Positions 23,897-29,236 of a DNA stretch of 29,236 nucleotides are shown one piece after another; positions within the stretch are counted from its first letter, which is position 1; every line of letters starts with the position of its first letter. The notes beneath the pieces are model-generated. The model was not told where the DNA came from and made no database searches. It was given only the letters and a program-made list of their open reading frames with translations. The DNA is from JAOPZW01 sp036379935 (lineage in GTDB: Bacteria; Actinomycetota; Thermoleophilia; Solirubrobacterales; Solirubrobacteraceae), in the NCBI GenBank assembly GCA_036379935.1, contig DASVFT010000068.1, positions 1 through 29,236 of the forward strand, in the 5' to 3' direction. The translations under genes were made by a program, and so were the position numbers.

Positions 23897-25474
23897 CTAC
23901 CCGAGCGCGACCGCGCGGCCCGCGACGAAGCCGTCGAGCCCGACGATCTGGCTGACGACCGACTCGGGCACCGGCTCGTCGGTGGTGACGACCATGACCG
24001 CGAAGCCCTCGTCGCCGTCCTCGGGTGCGTGGCCGACGGCGGCCGAGGAGATGTTGATGCCCTGCTCGCCGAAGCACGTCCCCACGCGACCGATCATCCC
24101 GGGCACGTCGCGGTAGCGGAAGAAAGCGATGTGGGGCTCGAGCTGGAGGTTGAAGCGCTGGCCCCACGCCTCCAGCAGGTGCGGGCGGTGGCGGCTGCCC
24201 AGCGTGGTGCCGATCACGCGGGCGGCGTGGTCGCCGGCCATCACCGTCACGCGCACGAGGTCGGCGAAGTCGCGGGCCTGCGTGCTCCTGGTCTGCGACA
24301 CCTCGATGCCTCGCTCCTCGGCGATGGCGGGGGCGTTGACGGCGTTGACGTCCTCCTCGGTATGCCCCGCGAGGACGCCGAGCAGGACCTCCACGGCCAG
24401 CGGCCGGGTATCGCGATCGGCGATGCGGCCGAGCGCCTCCACCTCGACGCGGTCGATGCTCGAGCTCTCGGCCAGGCTGACCGCGAGGCGACCGAGCTGG
24501 CGGCACAGCGGCAGGAACGGCCCCAGCACCTCCATGTCCTCGGCCGCCACGGCCGGCATGTTGACGGCGCTCGAGACCACGCCCCCGCTCAGCGCGGCCA
24601 CCACCTGCTCGGCGGCCTGGAAGCCGGCGCGGTCGGTGGCCTCGGCGGTCGAGGCGCCGAGGTGCGGGGTGACGATGACGTTGGCGCGGCCGAAGAGCGG
24701 GTGCTCGGTGATCGGCTCGGTGTGGAACACGTCGAGTGCGGCGCCGCCCACCTTGCCCGAGTCGAGCGCCGCCTCGAGCGCCTCGTCGACGATCAGCGGC
24801 CCGCGGGCGACGTTGAGGATGCGCACGCCGTCCTTGCACTTCGCCAGCGCCTCGGCGTCGAGCCAGCCCTCGGTCTCCGGGCTCTTGGGCAGGTGCAGGG
24901 TCAGGAAGTCGGCCTGCGCGTAGACCGCGTCGGAGGACTCGGCCTTCTCGACTCCGAGCTCGCGGTAGCGCTCGGCGCTCACGAAGGGGTCGAAGGCGAT
25001 GACCTTCATGCCGAAGCCCTGGGCGCGATGCGCCACGAGCTGACCGATGCGGCCGAAGCCGAGGATGCCCAGCGTCTTGTCGAGCAGCTCGACGCCCGAG
25101 AACTGCGAGCGCTCCCACCGGCCGGCGGTGAGGCTGGCATGCGCCTGGGGCACGTTGCGGGCCAGGGCGAGCAGGAGCGCCATCGTGTGCTCGGCGGCGG
25201 TGACCACGTTGGACTGCGGCGCGTTGGCCACCACGATCCCGCGCTTGGTGGCGGCCGCGACGTCGACGTTGTCGATGCCCACCCCGGCCCGTCCGATGGC
25301 CTTCAGGCGCGTGGCGCGGTCGATGACGTCGGCGGTGACCTGGGTAGCCGAGCGGATGAGCAGGCCGTCGTACTCCTCGATGCGGTCGAGGTGATCGCCC
25401 TCGTCGACCTCGAAGTGCTCGCGCAGCAGCGCGACGCCCGAGGCCCCGATCTTCTCGGCGACGAGGACCTTCAC
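23897..25474 (-). CDS. serA: D-3-phosphoglycerate dehydrogenase SerA
   Basis: First step of serine synthesis, NAD-dependent oxidation of 3-phosphoglycerate. At 525 residues it is the long form with an extra intervening domain, as in Mycobacterium. It shows the NAD loop GFGRIG (139-144), catalytic R224 (NVARGP), E253 (HTEP) and H271 (TPHLGAST). An allosteric substrate-binding domain (about 315-445) and a C-terminal ACT domain (about 450-525, RYRDVPGMIGRVG) follow; the ACT domain normally mediates serine feedback inhibition. The GTG at 25474 overlaps the serC stop by four bases, so the pair is translationally coupled. Both genes should answer to the riboswitch upstream of serC. Confidence 0.95.
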   Translation of the reverse strand: MKVLVAEKIGASGVALLREHFEVDEGDHLDRIEEYDGLLIRSATQVTADVIDRATRLKAIGRAGVGIDNVDVAAATKRGIVVANAPQSNVVTAAEHTMALLLALARNVPQAHASLTAGRWERSQFSGVELLDKTLGILGFGRIGQLVAHRAQGFGMKVIAFDPFVSAERYRELGVEKAESSDAVYAQADFLTLHLPKSPETEGWLDAEALAKCKDGVRILNVARGPLIVDEALEAALDSGKVGGAALDVFHTEPITEHPLFGRANVIVTPHLGASTAEATDRAGFQAAEQVVAALSGGVVSSAVNMPAVAAEDMEVLGPFLPLCRQLGRLAVSLAESSSIDRVEVEALGRIADRDTRPLAVEVLLGVLAGHTEEDVNAVNAPAIAEERGIEVSQTRSTQARDFADLVRVTVMAGDHAARVIGTTLGSRHRPHLLEAWGQRFNLQLEPHIAFFRYRDVPGMIGRVGTCFGEQGINISSAAVGHAPEDGDEGFAVMVVTTDEPVPESVVSQIVGLDGFVAGRAVALG

Positions 25475-26592
25475 AGCCGCTCGACCACCCAGTCGATGCA
25501 GGACGTGAGCGCGCGGACGTCGTCGGGCTCGACGGCCGGGAACATGCCGATGCGCAGCTGGTTGCGGCCCAGCTTGCGATAGGGCTCGGTGTCGACGATG
25601 CCGTTGGCACGCAGGACGGCGGCGAGAGCGGCGGCGTCGACGTCCTCGGAGAAGTCGACGGTCCCCACGACCAGCGAGCGCTTGGCCGGGTCTTTGACGA
25701 ATGGCTCCGCATACGCTGCCGCTTCGGCCCACCCGTAGAGCGCCTGCGACGATTCCCGCGTCCGAGCGACGCACCAGTCCAGGCCGCCATTCGCCAGCAT
25801 CCAGTCGATCTGGTCGGCGAGGAGGAAGAGGGTGGCGACCGCGGGGGTGTTGTAGGTCTGGTCCTGGCGGGAGTTGGCCAGCGCGGTGGCCAGGCTGAGC
25901 GATTCCGGGATCCAGCGGCCCTCGTTGCTCACGTCCTCGATGCGCTGCACTGCCGCCGGGCTCAGGAGCGCCAGCCATAGGCCGCCGTCGGCGGCGAAGC
26001 CCTTCTGGGGAGCGAAGTAGTAGGCGTCCGCCTGCCGGGCGTCGAGGGGCAGGCCGCCTGCGCCCGAGGTGGCGTCGACGAGGACGAGCCCCTCCCCCGC
26101 CGGCCGCTGGACAGGCACCATCACGCCGGTCGAGGTCTCGTTGTGCGCCCAGGCCACGACGTCGGCCCGCGCGTCGCTCGTCGGCGCCGGCGCATCGCCG
26201 GGCGGCGCCTCGACGACGATCGGGTCCTGGAGGAACGGGGCTCGCGTCGTGACCGTGGCGAACTTCTGCGAGAACTCGCCGAAGGCGAGGTGCAGGGCGC
26301 GCTCGCGGACGAGGCCGGCCGCGGCCGCGTCCCAGAAGGCCGTGGTGCCGCCGTTGCCAAGCGCGACCTCGTAGCCGTCTGGGAGCGAGAAGAGCTCGCG
26401 CAGGCCGGCGCGCACGCGGCCGACGAGGCCCTTCACGGGCGCCTGACGATGCGAGGTCCCCATCACGCCGGCGCCCTCGGCGGCGAGGTGCGCCAGCTGC
26501 TCGGGACGCACCTTCGACGGTCCGCAGCCGAAGCGCCCGTCGGCGGGGCGGAGGGCCGCGGGAATCTGGAGGGGCGTGGTGGTGGCGTTCAC
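25471..26592 (-). CDS. serC: Phosphoserine aminotransferase SerC
   Basis: Second step of serine synthesis, glutamate-dependent transamination of 3-phosphohydroxypyruvate. The 373-residue protein is the actinobacterial type: RFGCGPSKVRPEQL (20-33), MGTSHRQAPVK (44-54), LGNGGTTAFWDAA (78-90), VDATSGAGG (D173) and YYFAPQKGFAADGG with the PLP lysine K197. The GTG at 26592 is preceded by GCGGAGA, which lies just after a ZTP riboswitch aptamer. It is the first gene of the serC-serA pair. A role in vitamin B6 synthesis, as in E. coli, is possible but not shown. Confidence 0.94.
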   Translation of the reverse strand: MNATTTPLQIPAALRPADGRFGCGPSKVRPEQLAHLAAEGAGVMGTSHRQAPVKGLVGRVRAGLRELFSLPDGYEVALGNGGTTAFWDAAAAGLVRERALHLAFGEFSQKFATVTTRAPFLQDPIVVEAPPGDAPAPTSDARADVVAWAHNETSTGVMVPVQRPAGEGLVLVDATSGAGGLPLDARQADAYYFAPQKGFAADGGLWLALLSPAAVQRIEDVSNEGRWIPESLSLATALANSRQDQTYNTPAVATLFLLADQIDWMLANGGLDWCVARTRESSQALYGWAEAAAYAEPFVKDPAKRSLVVGTVDFSEDVDAAALAAVLRANGIVDTEPYRKLGRNQLRIGMFPAVEPDDVRALTSCIDWVVERL

Positions 26593-26621
26593 GGCAGGGG
26601 TCTCCGCAGGTCGATGGACGA

Positions 26622-26700
26622 GGGTGCCCAGGCGTGCGGCGGCGGCTGCACCATCGCTCCCCGGTGGTCTGTTCCACCTGACAACGCCAGTCGCGACGGC
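26622..26700 (-). ncRNA. ZTP (pfl) riboswitch upstream of serC-serA
   Basis: On the minus strand the leader holds the conserved blocks of the pfl/ZTP motif in order: GCGACTGGCG, then GGTGGAACAGACCACC (P2 hairpin) running into GGGGAGC, a P3 stem GTGC/GCAC, and GCCTGGGCA at the 3' end. These match my memory of the consensus nearly base for base. ZTP/ZMP riboswitches raise expression of folate, one-carbon and purine genes when formyl-THF is low. The aptamer ends about 30 nt before the serC GTG. No intrinsic terminator is visible, so control of translation is likely. Confidence 0.88.
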
Positions 26701-26706
26701 AGGGCC

Positions 26707-26712
26707 AGTGTA
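26707..26712 (-). promoter_or_regulatory. -10-like TACACT of the serC riboswitch transcript
   Basis: TACACT (minus strand) lies 4 nt after the stop of the DUF4190-like gene. It would start the serC mRNA near 26700, just at the 5' edge of the riboswitch. The same hexamer precedes argH and the XRE-cupin gene. A GTGACC 16 bp upstream is a weak -35 candidate. Confidence 0.5.
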
Positions 26713-26716
26713 TCGG

Positions 26717-27169
26717 CTACGGCCGCAGGGTCACGAGCCGCACGACGTCGAAGCGCGGCTTCTGGCCGCTGCCGCCGTCGAGCTCCGTGGTCGTCGTCCA
26801 ATCGGTGAGGGAGGCGATGAGGATCCACGCCACGGCGGCGATCACGCCGAGCACCGTGCCCACGATGCCGATGATGACGGCGACGTTAGCCTGCTCGCGC
26901 TTGCTCTCGAGAGTCTTGGCCTGACGGCCGAGCACCCACGCGGCCACCGACGCGGGCAAGGTGAGCACGAACAGCGCGCCGGCGGTGAAGACCAGCACAC
27001 CGAGCCCCGCCGAGCCCAGGGCGAGCGCCATCACCGCGCGGTTGCTCTGGGCCCGGGACGTGGGTGGAGCGGTGGGCGGAGCGAAGGTCGGCGGCCCGCT
27101 CGGACGCCGCGCGCCCGGATGATCGGCGTAGGGGTCGGGGGGCAGGAAGTCGCTCGGCACCCGCGCCAT
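26717..27169 (-). CDS. DUF4190-like two-helix membrane protein
   Basis: A 150-residue protein. The N-terminal 40 residues are proline-rich and probably disordered. Two hydrophobic segments lie at about 45-80 and 94-120, joined by a polar turn GRQAKTLESKREQ. A short polar tail follows. The pattern AVMALALGSAGLGVL and an AxxLGRxA turn followed by a second helix resemble DUF4190-type proteins, common in actinobacteria and of unknown function. The ATG at 27169 has GGGAGGGG upstream. It is on the same strand as serC but has the serC promoter and riboswitch between. It diverges from the ECF sigma gene across 31-bp repeats. Confidence 0.75.
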   Translation of the reverse strand: MARVPSDFLPPDPYADHPGARRPSGPPTFAPPTAPPTSRAQSNRAVMALALGSAGLGVLVFTAGALFVLTLPASVAAWVLGRQAKTLESKREQANVAVIIGIVGTVLGVIAAVAWILIASLTDWTTTTELDGGSGQKPRFDVVRLVTLRP

Positions 27170-27198
27170 GATCGCAGGCCCCTCCCCCGCTCCTCGCC

Positions 27199-27291
27199 GC
27201 TCGACCGGGTGGACCTCTCGACGCTCGGCGCTCGACCGGGTGGACCTCTTGACGCTCGGCGCTCGACCGAGTGGACCTCTTGAGGCTCGCC
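27199..27291. repeat. Three 31-bp direct repeats before the ECF sigma gene
   Basis: Units start at 27199, 27230 and 27261, each with GCTCGACCGGGTGGACCTCT or a near copy. A fourth partial GCTCGTACC begins at 27292. Units 1 and 2 differ by one base; unit 3 by about four. The period is close to three DNA helical turns. They lie in the 161-bp divergent gap. They are contiguous, without spacers, so not CRISPR. Confidence 0.9.
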
Positions 27292-27330
27292 GCTCGTACC
27301 AGGGGCGTGGCCCGTGGGAGCATTCCCGGC

Positions 27331-27897
27331 ATGCAGACGGCTGCCCTTGACACGCTGCGGCTGCGGACGCGCCGTGGCGGGTGGCAGCGGGTGGCCGAGC
27401 CGGCGCTCGTGCGGGCCGCGCAACGCGGGTCGGCCGAGGCGTTCGCCGAGCTCTTCCGGCGCCATTGGCCGCGCGCGCACCGGGCGGCGTGGCTCGTCGT
27501 GCACGACGCCACAGCGGCCGAGGACGTCGCGCAGGAGGCCTTCCTGGCCGCGGTGCGCTCGCTGGATCGCTTCGATCGCGCCCGCCCCTTCGCCCCATGG
27601 CTGCACCGCATCGTGGTCAACCGCGCCATCGACTACGCGCGGGCGCGCGAGCTGCGCCGCGAGGTCTCCGGTGGCCAGTACGAGGCCGCGGCGGCCGACG
27701 TGCCGGAGGCGCCTTCGGATGACGTGCTCGCGGCGCTGGCCGCGCTGCCGCCCGAGCAGCGCGCCGTCATCGTCCTGCGCCACCTGCTCGGCTTCACGCC
27801 CGGCGAGATCGCCAGGGCGCTCGGCCTGCCACGCGGCACGGTCAACTCGCGGTTGCGGCGCGGGCTCGACGAGCTGCAGGAGGCGGTGCAGCGGTGA
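27331..27897 (+). CDS. ECF-type RNA polymerase sigma factor
   Basis: A 188-residue extracytoplasmic-function sigma factor. Region 2 (about 25-90) reads EAFAELFRRHWPRAHRAAW, then DVAQEAFLAAVRSL and PWLHRIVVNRAIDYAR. Region 4 (about 130-185) reads LAALPPEQRAVIVLRHLLGF, then GEIARALGLPRGTVNSRLRRGLDEL, with a typical DNA-recognition helix. It overlaps the next gene by four bases (GTGA), the usual layout of a sigma factor with its anti-sigma. The ATG at 27331 lies 40 bp after the 31-bp repeats. The genes it controls are unknown; autoregulation is likely. Confidence 0.93.
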   Translation: MQTAALDTLRLRTRRGGWQRVAEPALVRAAQRGSAEAFAELFRRHWPRAHRAAWLVVHDATAAEDVAQEAFLAAVRSLDRFDRARPFAPWLHRIVVNRAIDYARARELRREVSGGQYEAAAADVPEAPSDDVLAALAALPPEQRAVIVLRHLLGFTPGEIARALGLPRGTVNSRLRRGLDELQEAVQR

Positions 27898-29117
27898 GCG
27901 CTCAGCGCCCCTCGCGCGACGCTTCGGACCGCGGGCGCCCCGTGGACGATGCGCCGCTTCGCGATCGCCCTTCGCGCGCCGCTTCGCTCGGCCAGCTGCT
28001 GCGCGACGCGCCGTTGCCCGCCGCCGAGGAGGCCGAGCTTCGGGCGTGGGCGGTGGTCGCCGACGGGTATGCCTCGCGGCCGCCGGCGCCCCGCCTTCGG
28101 CGGCGAGGGAGGGTCATCGCGCTCGCGCTCGCGGCGCTGCTGGCCGCAGCCGCTGTCGCGGTCGCGGCCGAGCCGCCGCGGTGGGTGCGCCACGTCCTCG
28201 GGGGGGTCGGGCCGCCGCCGGTGCGGGTCAGCCTCGGGTCGCTGCCGGCGGGGCGGCTCCTCGTCTCGTCGGCTCGCGGCACATGGATCGTGCGCGGCGA
28301 CGGGACGCGCGTGCGCCTCGGGCCGTGGACGGCGGCCACATGGTCGCCGCGCGGGCTCTACGTCGCCGCCTGGCGCGGGCGCGAGCTCAGCGCCGTGGCG
28401 CCCGACGGCCGCGTGGCATGGACGCTCGCCGCCCCCGCCGCGGTGCGCGACGTCCGCTGGTCCCCCGACGGCTACCGCATCGCCTACCGCCGCGCGGACG
28501 GGCTGGCCGTCGTGGCCGGCGACGGCACCGGCCCACACGTGCTCGCCACCCCGGTCGCTGCGGTCGCACCGGCCTGGCGGCCGGGCGACCCCCACACGCT
28601 GGCGTGGGTGAGCCCGCGCGGGCAGGTCGAGGTGCGCGACGTCGACAGCGGGCGCGTGGCGTGGCGCTCGGCGGCCGCCGTCGCCGGCGTGCGCGAGCTG
28701 CGCTGGTCGGCCGACGGGCGCAGGCTGCTGGCCCGCGGGCCACGGCGCCTGGTCGTGCTCGACGTGCGGCGCAACCGGGTCTGGCGCGTGCGCCTGCCGA
28801 CGCGCGCGAGCGTCGAGGCGGCCGCCTGGGCCCCGCGCGGGCACCGCCTCGCGGTCGCGGTCCAGACGCGCCCGACCAGCAGCCTCTACGTCACCGCCTC
28901 CGCCCGCCTCCCCCGCCGCCCCGCCTTCTCCACCACCGGCACCCTCGGCTCCCTCGCGTGGTCACCCGACGGTTCGCGCCTGCTCGTGCGCTGGCGCGAG
29001 CCCGACCAATGGCTGCTGGTCCCCCCGAGCCCCTCGAGCGCCCGCATCACCGCCATCCCTGGCGTCTCGCGCCGCTTCGGCGGCCCGCCGAGCGTGCAGG
29101 GCTGGTGCTGTAGCTGA
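27894..29117 (+). CDS. Membrane-anchored beta-propeller protein, putative anti-sigma factor
   Basis: A 407-residue protein with three parts: a cytoplasmic N-terminus (1-70) including LGQLLRDAPLPAAEEAELRA, which has the helical look of an anti-sigma segment; a transmembrane helix (about 73-92) after RLRRRGR; and an outside domain with repeats WSPRG, WSPDG, WRPGD, WSADG, WAPRG and WSPDG, i.e. a six-blade WD40/TolB-like propeller. The GTG at 27894 overlaps the sigma gene stop, so the products are coupled. By place and topology it is likely the anti-sigma factor, sensing outside signals by the propeller. No zinc-binding HxxxCxxC motif is seen. The role is inferred. Confidence 0.75.
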   Translation: MSAQRPSRDASDRGRPVDDAPLRDRPSRAASLGQLLRDAPLPAAEEAELRAWAVVADGYASRPPAPRLRRRGRVIALALAALLAAAAVAVAAEPPRWVRHVLGGVGPPPVRVSLGSLPAGRLLVSSARGTWIVRGDGTRVRLGPWTAATWSPRGLYVAAWRGRELSAVAPDGRVAWTLAAPAAVRDVRWSPDGYRIAYRRADGLAVVAGDGTGPHVLATPVAAVAPAWRPGDPHTLAWVSPRGQVEVRDVDSGRVAWRSAAAVAGVRELRWSADGRRLLARGPRRLVVLDVRRNRVWRVRLPTRASVEAAAWAPRGHRLAVAVQTRPTSSLYVTASARLPRRPAFSTTGTLGSLAWSPDGSRLLVRWREPDQWLLVPPSPSSARITAIPGVSRRFGGPPSVQGWCCS

Positions 29118-29158
29118 GCTGAATCGGCACGAACCGCGCCCCACACGCGCGCCCTTTC

Positions 29159-29174
29159 CCGCCAACGTTGGCGG
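29159..29174. repeat. 16-bp perfect palindrome
   Basis: CCGCCAACGTTGGCGG lies 41 bp after the stop of the propeller gene. It can form an 8-bp cruciform without a loop. It could be an operator for a gene beyond the window or a terminator part. Confidence 0.6.
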
Positions 29175-29199
29175 CATGCCCGGCCCCGCCCCGGCCTCA

Positions 29200-29236
29200 T
29201 GGCGAGAAGTGCCCGCTCCGCGGGCAGAACTCGCCA
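29200..29236. repeat. Large imperfect hairpin at the right window edge, REP-like
   Basis: TGGCGAG and CTCGCCA enclose an AAG/GAA internal loop, then TGCCCGC and GCGGGCA around a 3-nt loop TCC. The 37-nt element ends exactly at the last base of the window. It may be a terminator or a dispersed REP-type palindrome at which an assembly stopped. Window-only data cannot decide. Confidence 0.6.

Noticed and set aside
27199..27300. CRISPR array
   Set aside because: The 31-bp repeats are contiguous without unique spacers, and no cas genes are present.

Overview
The window is about 29 kb of very GC-rich DNA. Genes are tightly packed, GTG starts are frequent, and the codon bias leaves long spurious open frames on opposite strands. 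Gene content (LeuA and CimA side by side, an actinobacterial-type SerC, a SARP-like BTAD/AAA regulator, a PRC-barrel protein, an ECF sigma factor with a beta-propeller partner) suggests an actinobacterium. A soil Thermoleophilia/Solirubrobacterales lineage is my best guess, but this rests on style and family content, not on a search. Most of the window is a dispersed amino-acid biosynthesis region.

Layout. (1) 1-7 kb: argH (minus; its 3' end runs into a second, inverted argH fragment at the left edge), a small membrane protein (plus), then a minus-strand series leuB > ilvE > cimA > DegT-type aminotransferase. (2) 7-10.7 kb: a GAF-histidine kinase, an orphan DppB-like permease, an F420/NADP oxidoreductase with a DUF2188-like partner, and a PRC-barrel protein. 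(3) 10.7-13.3 kb: an operon of an XRE-cupin regulator, leuC and leuD. (4) 13.3-19.9 kb (plus): a 1056-residue BTAD-AAA-TPR regulator, a berberine-bridge-type FAD oxidoreductase, a secreted propeller-like protein and a patatin-like lipase. (5) 19.9-23.8 kb: leuA with a leucine leader peptide, a ParB-domain protein, and an orphan MalK/UgpC-type ABC ATPase. (6) 23.9-27.2 kb: serC-serA behind a ZTP (pfl) riboswitch, and a DUF4190-like membrane protein. (7) 27.2-29.2 kb: 31-bp direct repeats, an ECF sigma factor and a membrane-anchored WD40/TolB-like putative anti-sigma factor, then a large hairpin at the right edge.

How it works together. CimA makes citramalate from pyruvate and acetyl-CoA (isoleucine route) and LeuA makes 2-isopropylmalate (leucine route). 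LeuCD and LeuB can serve both routes, and IlvE does the last transamination. SerC and SerA make serine, the main one-carbon donor, which fits control by the folate/purine alarmone ZTP.

The most interesting content is regulatory: a 17-residue leader peptide with seven leucines before leuA, the ZTP riboswitch before serC-serA, a hairpin whose arm contains the start codon of a secreted protein, a hairpin abutting the cimA ribosome-binding site, and a recurrent TANNCT -10-like box 12-16 nt before start codons that suggests widespread leaderless transcription. The left edge (two tail-to-tail argH ends without stop codons) looks like an assembly or amplification chimera. I saw no tRNA, rRNA, CRISPR array or insertion sequence. 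No gene-free stretch exceeds 300 bases; the longest (21508-21770) carries the leuA leader.
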